Positions 17,288-26,900 of a stretch of DNA of 64,000 bases are shown piece by piece; position 1 is the first letter of the stretch; each line of letters begins with the position of its first letter. Source of the stretch: Phormidesmis sp963710175 (lineage in GTDB: Bacteria > Cyanobacteriota > Cyanobacteriia > Phormidesmidales > Phormidesmidaceae); contig CAVPZC010000001.1 of NCBI GenBank assembly GCA_963710175.1, positions 62,001 through 126,000 on the forward strand. The letters are read 5' to 3'. Made by a program: the position numbers and the translations under genes. A model generated the notes under the pieces. It worked only from the letters and a program-made list of their open reading frames with translations, had not been told where the DNA came from and ran no database searches.

Positions 17288-18321
17288 GGTTGAAAGACCT
17301 CCGGAGAGTTAGCAAATGTACAGCGGATTCAGGCGGCACGACTAGCGAATTCGCTCTGTATCCAGCTTCTGATCGACAGTGTCGGCTGACTGAAAAAATC
17401 CACAGCCGTTCGTTTTTCACAGCGAGCAAAGCCCGCCGCTATAGCCTTGCTCAATTGAGGCTGTAGCGAGTTCGCCTTGGCAAAGGTGACGGGCTCTCGC
17501 CTATTTAATAGTCACACTAAATCAAGGCGTTGGCTAGAGCCGCTGCTGTCTAGCTCAGAGTGGAACGACTGGGATCAGGGCGACGCAGCCCTTTAAGCAT
17601 GAATGGTCAATACTCCGCAGACTCACTGACCTGATTTTGATCAGGTGACCTTAGCGGGGCACTTTACAGCAATGCGTTTTTTGTGCTGGTGCAAGTAGTC
17701 AGAAAAATAGAGGAAAGTTCGGGTGCTTTGTTTGGTCAAAAGGCGTTTTCAAAAGAGACTTTTAGCACAAGTTTCGGCATCGAATAGAACATCTAAGTGA
17801 AGGGGATTAACCAAAGAGGATGAGCAATCATCAAAACAGCGTCAAAGCCAAATATGCTCAAGTACATTTACTCTACCCAGAAGATTGATCTGAATCTTCT
17901 TTTTGACATTTTCAAAGTGGAGCAGCTGGAGAGGTGAGCGTTGGCAGACAGGTCTTAATAGCCTTGTTCCTTACAGCATGTCGACAAGCTAGACAATACA
18001 TCTAACGGTGTATTTCAATCATCTTCCTATAGGTAGACAATCTCAAACGCTGCTGCCGATGGTCAGTTGAACTCGGGCGATCAGTGGGCCGAGCTTGACG
18101 GCCATTAGTTGCTTGGCCGGTCTCAGATTAGATAGAGAAAAGCTTTTCCATTCGAGGTATTAGGTTTAGAGTAGTGGACAGAAAGAATCATTCATTTTCA
18201 CCGCGTCTTCAGCCATGCCGGTTAGACCCGCGAGCAGCAACGCTTTGACTGCCTGTCTGACCCTGTGTTGGATGACGTAAGAATGGAGACTACCCCCCCC
18301 CCTTGCACACCAGGACTGTTT
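17288..18321. other. 1-kb divergent regulatory region between ggpS and gghA
   Basis: No convincing long gene. It holds a perfect CCTGAT/ATCAGG hairpin around 17629-17645, a terminator-like hairpin at 17879-17904, and a 22-codon ORF starting at about 17820 (MSNHQNSVKAKYAQVHLLYP...) ending inside that hairpin. In Synechocystis a small repressor gene, ggpR, overlaps the ggpS promoter; the overlapping 62-codon minus frame at 17241-17429 is a weak candidate that I cannot confirm. A salt-responsive promoter for ggpS should lie here. Confidence 0.5.
17879..17904 (+). terminator. Terminator-like hairpin inside the ggpS-gghA region
   Basis: AGAAGATT (17879-17886) pairs perfectly with AATCTTCT (17893-17900) around a 6-base loop and runs into TTTT. 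It has no annotated gene upstream on the plus strand for more than 2 kb, so it may end a small RNA or leader transcript. Confidence 0.5.
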
Positions 18322-20856
18322 ATGAGCCATCCTCTCTCCGAGCGCGCCCTCTCACTTCCACCGGTCGAGCTGCAGGAGCCAGAAACCGCAGCCCTCTTAG
18401 CTTGGGCGGTAGACGTTGGTGAGTCTGGAGCGACTTATTTTGAGATTGGCCAGCAGTTAGCTCGGCGGTTAGGGGCTCACGTTTGCGCCGATGGCCTAAC
18501 GGAGCTTGGCTTTTGGGTGCCGAAGCTAGCAGGCCAGATTTTGCCGAATGAGCGCCATAATGTCTATTTAGAGATATTCACCCCGCTCGAACCGGTAGAT
18601 TTTTCTCAGCCACAGCAGACCGTGCCGTTTCGCTACGAATGCGTTGAGCCATCGCTGCAAGGCGAATTTGTCTGGGCGGTGGTCAGCGGGATGCAGGTGG
18701 GATCGCGCGATCAGCTGGGCAGTCTCTATTGGCTGCGCTACCGCGACTTTAGCGATGGTCAGCTGTACACGGTGCGCGATGTTGCGCCTTATTCTTTGCC
18801 CTACGGCGTATTTGCGCCCGCAGAGCTGTACGACTTTGACCGGCTACAGCAGACCCGGCGTGATCGCGCCTATTTCACCCAAGCCGCCCAAGCTGAACCT
18901 ATCACCCCAGCTGCCACTGGCAATGAACCAGCGCTACCTAGAACTGCCGCGCCCTGCAATATTTTGCAGCTGCACGTACCCACGGCCTCAGCAACAGGTA
19001 CGCTAGCTGGCCTGACTGAGGTTTACCGGCAGATTGCCCAAAAAGTGGAGCAGGGCGAGCCGCTGACGCCCGCTGAACAAAACTATATTGGCTACGACGC
19101 GGTACAGCTGCTGCCGACTGAGCCCACGATCGAATTTCGCTCAGAAGATGGCGATCGCGACTTTTTTGGCTTTGCCCCTGAGAGCTATCACGCTGTCTAC
19201 GGCACTGACGGCCCGGTTTGTACGCGGGAGCCGCTTCAGATCACGCTGCGACCACCCGACACCCTGAATTGGGGGTACGACGTCCCAATTTTGGGATCTT
19301 CGGCAACCAATGCCTCGCTATTAGACAGTCTGCGCCCGGATGAGGTGATTGATTTTATTGCTGAGCTGCACAGCTTTCCGGGGCAGCCCATTCAGGTAAT
19401 CTACGATCTGGTCTATGGCCATTCGGACAACCAGGCGCTCGATTTGCTCAGCCGCCAGTTTCTCGCAGGGCCAAATATGTATGGGCAAGACCTTAGCCAT
19501 ACGCTGCCGATGGTGCGGGCGACTTTGCTAGAGATGCAGCGGCGCAAGATGAATACGGGGATCGACGGTATTCGCATCGACGGCGGGCAGGACTTTCGCT
19601 TTTTCAACCCCTTCTCCGGTCGGCTGGAGTATGACGACAACTACCTGATGGCCATGAGCGACGTGGTGCAGGAGATCAATGGGGATCAGCGGCTGATGTT
19701 CACCATCTTTGAAGACGGTCGCCCTTGGCCCGCAGAAGGCTGGGAGACGACTTCTACCTACCATGAGCTGGTCGATTTGCGGCCCGATTCCTTTCAGTGG
19801 GGACCGCTGATTTTTGCGCACAACACACCGGCGCTCAAGGGCTTTTGGGATTACAAGTGGCCGCGTGTGCAGGAGGTGATGCAGAAGGGCGATCGCTGGA
19901 TTACCGGCTGCGGCAACCACGATACGGTGCGGCGAGGCACTCAGATTTCGACCGAGACCGATATCAATTGGAACCTGGGCGAGACGCTGCCAGAAGTTCT
20001 GGATAATGCCTACGACAATCCGGCGGTGACGCTGTGGGTGTACGGCTTTAGTCCGGGCCTGCCGATGGATTTTTTGAATGCGCTAATGCACAGCGGCTGG
20101 GGCTTCTTTCGCAGCACTGACGACCGCTACGGCGTCAAGGTCGCCGCTGAGGAGTTTGGCTTTTTAGACTGGCAGGTGACGCCTGAGAGCTATGAGCAGC
20201 CTCATTTCTTCACGGGTATGAAGCAGCTTGGCTTTGAGCGGCTAGCGATGCTGCGGCGCTTTACCCAAGTTTTGACTACTGCTATGGAAAAGTTTGAGTA
20301 TGACCTGGCGCTGGTCGCTCGCTTTTGCCGTCGGTGGAGCCTGGAGCCAGATGGCCTGGTCCAGGAGCCTGCGCTGGAGGGCTTTTGCCATGGCCTGGAA
20401 GCTGCCCAGCTGAAGGCTTTTGCGCTGGCTTTTATGGAAGATTGCCATGAGTTTAGTCGGGTCTCGCATTTTGCGGCGCGTGTTGATGGCGATCGCGCCG
20501 CTTTCAACCTGGCCATGCGCCGATACCGACAGGCCAATCCCTGGCTGATGGACAATCTTTCGGGAACTGACCGGTTTAACCGCATTAGCGAGTCGGGTCA
20601 TACGCTGTTTTACGGGGTGCGATCGCAGCCCGGTCCGGCTCAATCTAGCCCAATCACCGATCCTAAAAAAATTGCCCTGCTATCTCACATGGGCGGCAAT
20701 CCGGCTCAGACCGCTCTACTCGACTGGCTTCAGCTAGATCCTAACGAATGGCGCGTTGTCATGACTTCTCCAGGGCTGGTCGTGCCCGATGCCGAGGCCC
20801 TGAAAGGGCTATCTCTAGAGGATGGTCAGGCAGTTCTGCTAGAGAACCGGCCATAA
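18322..20856 (+). CDS. gghA: Glucosylglycerol hydrolase GghA
   Basis: Large cytoplasmic glycosidase that splits glucosylglycerol to glucose and glycerol when salt falls (role known for Slr1670 of Synechocystis). The central region shows GH13-like landmarks: GIDGIRIDGGQDF (nucleophile Asp in the R-x-D pattern) and GCGNHDT (NHD transition-state motif), with a TIFEDGRPW stretch likely carrying the acid/base Glu. Length is about 844 residues from the ATG at 18322. Longer in-frame starts (GTG 18265, ATG 18283) read through a run of ten C and add a low-complexity TTPPPCTP segment, so I prefer 18322. Followed by glpK after 87 bp on the same strand. Confidence 0.85.
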   Translation: MSHPLSERALSLPPVELQEPETAALLAWAVDVGESGATYFEIGQQLARRLGAHVCADGLTELGFWVPKLAGQILPNERHNVYLEIFTPLEPVDFSQPQQTVPFRYECVEPSLQGEFVWAVVSGMQVGSRDQLGSLYWLRYRDFSDGQLYTVRDVAPYSLPYGVFAPAELYDFDRLQQTRRDRAYFTQAAQAEPITPAATGNEPALPRTAAPCNILQLHVPTASATGTLAGLTEVYRQIAQKVEQGEPLTPAEQNYIGYDAVQLLPTEPTIEFRSEDGDRDFFGFAPESYHAVYGTDGPVCTREPLQITLRPPDTLNWGYDVPILGSSATNASLLDSLRPDEVIDFIAELHSFPGQPIQVIYDLVYGHSDNQALDLLSRQFLAGPNMYGQDLSHTLPMVRATLLEMQRRKMNTGIDGIRIDGGQDFRFFNPFSGRLEYDDNYLMAMSDVVQEINGDQRLMFTIFEDGRPWPAEGWETTSTYHELVDLRPDSFQWGPLIFAHNTPALKGFWDYKWPRVQEVMQKGDRWITGCGNHDTVRRGTQISTETDINWNLGETLPEVLDNAYDNPAVTLWVYGFSPGLPMDFLNALMHSGWGFFRSTDDRYGVKVAAEEFGFLDWQVTPESYEQPHFFTGMKQLGFERLAMLRRFTQVLTTAMEKFEYDLALVARFCRRWSLEPDGLVQEPALEGFCHGLEAAQLKAFALAFMEDCHEFSRVSHFAARVDGDRAAFNLAMRRYRQANPWLMDNLSGTDRFNRISESGHTLFYGVRSQPGPAQSSPITDPKKIALLSHMGGNPAQTALLDWLQLDPNEWRVVMTSPGLVVPDAEALKGLSLEDGQAVLLENRP

Positions 20857-20943
20857 AATCTTGAACAATCATGGCTGGAAGTGCGTGATCTGGCAGGCAG
20901 GGGTCTACAGTCGAAAGGGAGCATTCATTAATAGAAAACCGCC

Positions 20944-22458
20944 ATGAGCCAACCTCAATACATCATGGCCCTTGATCTGGGCACCACTGGCAACCGCGCC
21001 ATTTTGTTTGACCACAGCGGCCATATCGCTGGCCAAGCCTACCAGGAACTGACGCAGCATTACCCCAAACCAGGCTGGTTAGAGCACGACGCGACCGAAA
21101 TTTGGCAGGCGGTGGGTCAGGTGATGAAAACTGCCCTGGCAGAGTCCCAGATTGAAGCCTCAGATATTGCCGCCATTGGCCTGACGGTACAGCGAGAAAC
21201 TTGCCTGCTGTGGGATAAAACCACCGGGCAGCCACTCCACCGCGCCATCGTCTGGCAGGATCGCCGCACTGCGCCGCTGTGCGATCGGCTGCGGGCCGAG
21301 GGTAAGGCGGATATGATCGCTGACAAAACCGGTCTGATCCTCGATGCCTACTTTTCCGCAACTAAGCTGAACTGGCTGCTGGATACGGTTAAGCAAAACG
21401 GGGTCAGCGACTTCAGCAATGTCCTCGCGGGCACAATAGACACCTGGGCGCTGTGGAACCTGACTGGCGGTAAAGTTCACGCGACCGATCACAGCAACGC
21501 CAGCCGCACTATGCTGCTGAACCTGTCTACCCATCAGTGGGATAGCGAACTGCTGGATCTATTTGGCATTCCTGCTAGCTTGATGCCGCAGATCCAGCCG
21601 AGCCTGAGCGAATTTGGCCAGCTGGATAAAAGCATTTTGGGCGTAGAGATTCCGATTATGGCCATCCTCGGTGACCAGCAGGCAGCGCTCTTTGCCCACG
21701 GGTGCGATCGCCCCGGCTTACTGAAATGCACCTACGGTACTGGCAGCTTTTTGGTAGCTCATACCGGCAGCGAAGTCGTGCGAGCCCCGCAGCTACTCAG
21801 CACCATTGCCTGGAGTGAAGCCACTGGCAGTCGTAAAGAAAGCAGTCAACATGAGCAAGTTGGCTACGCCTTAGAAGGAGCGATGTTTACCAGCGGTGCC
21901 TGCATTCAGTGGCTGCGCGACGGGCTGAAGCTGATCGGCAGCGCAGCGGAGACAGAAAAATTAGCCGAGCAAGTACCCGACAGCGACGGTGTTTACTTCG
22001 TGCCAGCGCTGAGTGGCTTAGGCGCACCTCACTGGGATATGTCGGCGCGCGGGGCCTTTATGGGACTCACGGGCGGGGCGCAGCGGGAGCATATGGTGCG
22101 AGCGGTATTGGAGGCGATCGCCTTTCAGGTCAAAGAGGTGGTCGATGCGGTCAATACAAACTGCGAGACGCCGATTGGTCGCCTGAAGGTAGACGGCGGA
22201 GCCTGTAACAACAACTTTCTCATGCAGTTTCAGGCCGATGCTCTAGGCATTCCGGTAGAGCGGCCCGAGGTGCGAGATGCTACGGCCCAAGGCGCGGCGT
22301 TTGCAGCGGGGCTGGCGATTGGCTTTTGGGACGACTACGGCAAGCTGATCGCCACTCGCAAGGTAGATCGCGTGTTTGAACCGCGCTCAGATAGAGTCAC
22401 CGCTGAACACTTCGCGCAGTGGCAAAAGGCCGTAGCGCGGGCAAAGGCGTGGGTTTAA
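20944..22458 (+). CDS. glpK: Glycerol kinase GlpK
   Basis: FGGY-family kinase making glycerol 3-phosphate from glycerol and ATP. The N-terminal phosphate loop reads DLGTTGNRAILFD (residues 10-22), with W-x-DRRT (IVWQDRRT) and the second-domain DGGACNNNFLMQ and GAAFAAGLAIG segments intact. Length 504 is normal. Placed after gghA, it is well suited to recapture the glycerol released from glucosylglycerol and return it as glycerol 3-phosphate, the GgpS acceptor; this is context-based inference. The same neighbourhood (hydrolase beside glycerol kinase) is known in Synechocystis. Confidence 0.95.
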   Translation: MSQPQYIMALDLGTTGNRAILFDHSGHIAGQAYQELTQHYPKPGWLEHDATEIWQAVGQVMKTALAESQIEASDIAAIGLTVQRETCLLWDKTTGQPLHRAIVWQDRRTAPLCDRLRAEGKADMIADKTGLILDAYFSATKLNWLLDTVKQNGVSDFSNVLAGTIDTWALWNLTGGKVHATDHSNASRTMLLNLSTHQWDSELLDLFGIPASLMPQIQPSLSEFGQLDKSILGVEIPIMAILGDQQAALFAHGCDRPGLLKCTYGTGSFLVAHTGSEVVRAPQLLSTIAWSEATGSRKESSQHEQVGYALEGAMFTSGACIQWLRDGLKLIGSAAETEKLAEQVPDSDGVYFVPALSGLGAPHWDMSARGAFMGLTGGAQREHMVRAVLEAIAFQVKEVVDAVNTNCETPIGRLKVDGGACNNNFLMQFQADALGIPVERPEVRDATAQGAAFAAGLAIGFWDDYGKLIATRKVDRVFEPRSDRVTAEHFAQWQKAVARAKAWV

Positions 22459-22483
22459 TAGGACTTTACCTTTAGATAACATT

Positions 22484-22563
22484 TCAACGTCAAAATGTTG
22501 GGGATGAGGGCTCAGGAATTATGCATCTTATTAAATTCTCATCCCTTAGCGCTTTGACGTTGA
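22484..22563. repeat. Long interrupted inverted repeat between glpK and stpA
   Basis: TCAACGTCAAA (22484-22494) plus GGGATGAG (22501-22508) pair with CTCATCCC (22538-22545) and TTTGACGTTGA (22553-22563), leaving a 29-base loop and a mismatched internal bulge. The T-rich end (TTTTCC) follows the right arm closely, so it can serve as the glpK terminator. Confidence 0.7.
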
Positions 22564-22619
22564 GAATTTTCCTGCGTGTTCCTTTTTCAGCTCTTACTTA
22601 CACCTTCTCTTAAAAATCC

Positions 22620-23875
22620 ATGTCAGCTTCTCTTAAAAATCTTTCTCTCAACCACGAGGCTTTTGTCCGCGCGCTAGCCACCACCGAAAATCTGTTGATT
22701 ATTCAAGATCTCGACGGTGTCTGTATGGGCTTGGTCAACGATCCGCTGACTCGCCGGATTAGTACCGACTATGTGAGTGCGACGCAGGCATTTGACACTC
22801 ATTTTTACGTGCTGACCAATGGCGAACATATTGGCAGGCGCGGAATCAATCGGATTGTTGAACAAGCTTTTGGCATGGATGCGGCTGACCTGAAAAAGCA
22901 AAATAGCTATCTGCCAGGATTGGCTGCGGGTGGCGTGCAGTGGCAAATTCGCAGCGGAGAGTTTTCTCATCCGGGCGTTAGCGAGGCGGAGCTAGCTTTT
23001 CTTAAGGCGGTGCCAGAGAAGATGGAAACTTGTTTAAGAGAATTTTTTAAGCAGTCTTCTCCTGCCAGTCTCTTGAAAGATCTGGATCGATATATCGCTG
23101 CTACCGTATTGGATAATATTGCTTCACCTACGGTCAACCTTAACAGCGTCTATCCGCTTTTTGCTGATGACAACGACGCTTTTGTAGCGCTGCAAAAGAG
23201 ACTGCGATCGCTCCTCCAAGACCTCCTCGATCAGGCCGCTCAGCAAGGCATGGCAGACTCTTTCTTTATTCACTATGCGCCTAATTTAGGCCGAGATGCC
23301 GAAGGTCAAGAGATTGTTTGGTTTGGCCAGTCTGGAGAATCAGGCACAACAGATTTTCAATTTATGCTGCGCGGCGCTATCAAAGAAGCTGGGGTGCTAG
23401 CACTGCTCAACCACTACTATTTTCAGCGTAGAGGCAGCTACCCGCTGGGCAAAGACTTCAATGCGCGTCAGGCTCCTCACGATCTAGCGGCGCTGGTTGA
23501 CCTGGTAAAAGCCAATTTCGATCCGGCGATCATGCCGATGATTGTCGGCGTAGGCGATACGGTGACTGCCCAAGCGCAGGGCGATCAGGTGAAGCGCGGG
23601 GGAGCGATCGCAACTTTCTCCAGCTCATTCAAACCCTGAACGATGTATTTGACAGCGGCAATCTCACCGTCTATGTAGACAGCAGCGGTGGCGAATTGAA
23701 GAACCGCAAGCCGCTGCAACTAGCAGATGAGAATGGCGTGCAGCGGGTAGTCCGTGGTCCCGGTGACGATGCCGATCCGCTGCGGCTAAGCGTCGCCTTT
23801 CCGGGGGGGTATGAGCAGTATTGTCAGATATTTGCGAAAGCAGCGGGCGATCGCCTCCAGCAAAAGCCTCTCTAA
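22620..23875 (+). pseudogene. stpA: Glucosylglycerol 3-phosphatase (StpA/GgpP), single-base frameshift
   Basis: Dephosphorylates glucosylglycerol phosphate, the second step after GgpS. Residues 1-325 read normally, with the HAD-type start LLIIQDLDGVCMGLVND. The frame stops at 23639 (339 residues), but the family continues in the +1 frame: NFLQLIQTLNDVFD, then VYVDSSGGELKNRKPLQLAD and PGGYEQYCQIF to a TAA at 23873-23875. Adding one G to the five-G run at 23598-23602 restores KRGGSDRNFLQL and gives 418 residues, the usual length of about 420. Either a sequencing error in a homopolymer or a true mutation. ATG chosen for the good match to the family start. Confidence 0.9.
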
Positions 23876-23904
23876 AGCGTGTATCCTTCAAAAGCTCTGC
23901 TATT

Positions 23905-26900
23905 CTAACCGCGATTGGACAAATCCGACGCGCGGTTGAGAAACTGAGTATACTCCGGCTGAAACAATAGTTTTACCGTACCCGTCGGTCCGTTGCGGTG
24001 CTTGGTCAAAATAATTTCGGCGATGCCGCGATCAGGCGTATCCGGATCGTAATACTCTTCTCTGTAGAGCATCATGATCAAATCCGCGTCCTGCTCGATC
24101 GCGCCCGAGTTGTGTGAAACAATGCCGTCTGCCATCCAAGCGGCTGGTCCCGGAACGGTTAGATCGTACACAGGTTCTTCGCCAATAGCTTTGATAGATA
24201 CGACGTTGTCCCAGAAGATATCTGAGGTTGCAATCGCTTTAAGTTCCTGGCTCTCTAAAATACTTGCATAGCTCGAAACAACATCTCTTGATGGGGAGAA
24301 TTTGAAGTGAGCAGAGCCACCGTAAGAAGTTCCTCTGAGCGCTGCCATCCGGCGCTGAGAGATTCCCTGTTCCTGCATGGCTCGCCTAACCATATTGAAG
24401 ACCTCAACCGGAATCGTATCTCGATTGGGATTGGCGTCGCCTGTGCTTAGCAAGTTGGCTTTTGCCTCGACAGCGGCCTCCACCTTAGAGCCAAACGCGC
24501 CCACAACCTCCAAGAACCTGAGCTGATGGTTTTTTTCGTGGATATGCACGTTGTAGCACTGAGACTTTGACCATCGCATTCGGCTCGAAATTCGCAAACG
24601 CAACAGCAAGGCCATTACATCACGGGCTAGCTGCTCGCTAATAGTAGAGAAAAAGATGTTAGTTCTTTTTGTGTTTCTGTTCTTCTGAGGGTAGCTGCCA
24701 ATGCAGCCATCAGTCGCCCATAAGTGCTGGAGTAAGCACGCGATCTGCTTATCTGCTAGCTGGAAAACTTCAGCAGGAATATGCTTTTCTGCCGAACGCT
24801 GGTTGAAAATGCCTAATTCTTTTAGCCAAAGCCCCACCCCTGCCGGATGCCAGCGATTGCCATTTCCAGAAATAACTAGCTGGTGCCAGTTTCCCTTCCC
24901 AGCGTGTCTGTTTACTTTACAGCCAAAAGCCTCAGCGGCAGCTTGCACTGCTGCGCTGTTTTCTTCTGAGGCCGTTGTATACCGCAAAGGTTGATGCTTT
25001 AGATAGCTACCATCACCAATGAGATGACCAAGCAAAATAATCTGAGCCTCAGACCAAGGTTCTATAGATGGCGACATCTGAGGCATGTGATTGGCAACAG
25101 CAATGCGATCACCCGCTTTGAGTGCGTTTAGCCGTTGCCACCCGTCAAACGTGTAAAGACGGTGCTTGCCCGTTGCTTTCAGCTTCCGTCCGCTGGCAGT
25201 CATTATTTCGTAGATAGGTTTTACGCCGACCTGCCACACCAGATCTGTCTTCGCTTGAATCAACTGACCTTGAGTATTTAAGCTGATGACCTCGGGCGTA
25301 GTGCCAACGAGATCGGCAATGGGCAGACGTCTACCGTCTGCTAACCATACCAATGTATCTCCCGTGACGCATTCTCGTAGATCAGACATCATCGGGCGCT
25401 TGTTAGTGCGCGATTCCACGCCGCGACTGAGCTGAGAGAGCGCAATGATCGGGACATTGAGCTCGCGGGCTAGGCCTTTGAGCGATCGCGTGATTTTTGA
25501 TAGCTCCTGCACCCGGTTGTCGCCAGCGCCTTCCATTAGCTGCAAATAGTCAATCAAGACTAGCCCCAGGGATCCCCCTTGTTCAGCCTGCAAGCGGCGA
25601 GCCTTGGAGCGAATCTCAGTCACGCCAATGCCCGGCGTATCGTCGATAAAAATCGGCAGCTGCGAGAGCGTATTGATAGCATGGCCCATCGGCTCCCACT
25701 CGTGCTGAGAGATGCGTCCGGTGCGCAGGCGACCGCTTTCAATTTTGGCTTCTGAAGAGAGCAGGCGATAGATTAGCTGCGCTTTGGACATCTCCAGGCT
25801 AAAAACAGCGACCGGCTGCTTATGAGTACCGGCAATATTGCGCGCAATGTTCAGCACGAAGCTGGTGTTGTGCACGCAAACGTCATTAGCAACAAAGTTA
25901 TGAGTATTTGGAATTGTCAAATCGTAGACTTGCTGCTGACCAACTGCTTCGATTGAAACGATTGCATCCCAATAAATATCGCTGGTCGCCAGATCTTGCA
26001 GCGGTTTGTGGTCGAGGGCGATCGCTAAAGCAGACAAGCGGCAACGGCTGAGCGCTCGTTTGCCAATGTGGATGTTGCTGCTGCCCGTAAGCCCGGCCAA
26101 ACGAGCTAGCCCAACCCAGCTTTCTTTACCTTTGGCTACTTTCAAAGCATCCCAAACCTCTACCGGGATTAGATCTTTGTTGGTGTGATACTTTTTGCCT
26201 TCTATCGCTTCCAACACTTGTCGAACGGCTGCTTCTTTACTAAAGATACCGATTTCAGTCGCAAAAGCTGAGAGCGATGTGGCGTCGGTGATATCTAGCT
26301 GCCAGGCAAGTCGTCGAGTTTCTTTGTACTTCACCTGACGATGCTTGATAGCGGCCACAATACCAAAACGCAGCAGCAGATGCTGGATTTGTCGGGCTAA
26401 TTTCTCGCAGACAGAAGCATAGCTGACTTGGGCCTGGCCGCTAGTGAGTACAGCAGCCCATCCGTCAGTCGCAAACAATCGATTGAGAAATAGCGACAGC
26501 TGATCTTTTGGCAAAGTAAAAACAGCGCTTGGAATGGTTTTATCGCGGGCACTGCAACCCCACAAACCAAGATCGTCTAGCCATGCTGTGAGTGAGTTTT
26601 GGCCCGTCCATCGAATAGATTCGTACCCTTGAGGCGCTAGCTGCTGTGCGGAAACTTCGAGAGCGATGCACAGCTGGTTAAAAAAATCTCGCTGTGGGGC
26701 ACATTTTCCTTGACGCCATTGGGTTATGAGCGAAGGGCTGACGTTGAGCCGCCTGGCCAGTAGCCTGCTGCTTATGTTGAGCGATCGCATCAATTTCTCT
26801 ACTCGTTCACCAAAAGCACGGCGCTCTTGCAGTAGCTTCTCAGTATCTGCTGTGACGATTAGAGAAGGGGTTCGCGTACCGTTGCTGGTATCTATGCGGA

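Noticed and set aside
17241..17429. 62-codon minus ORF overlapping the ggpS start, a possible GgpR
   Set aside because: Position resembles ggpR of Synechocystis but I cannot match its sequence; kept only as a remark.
19528..19920. Several 100-130-codon minus-strand ORFs inside gghA
   Set aside because: GC-rich shadow frames with no recognisable domain or start context.
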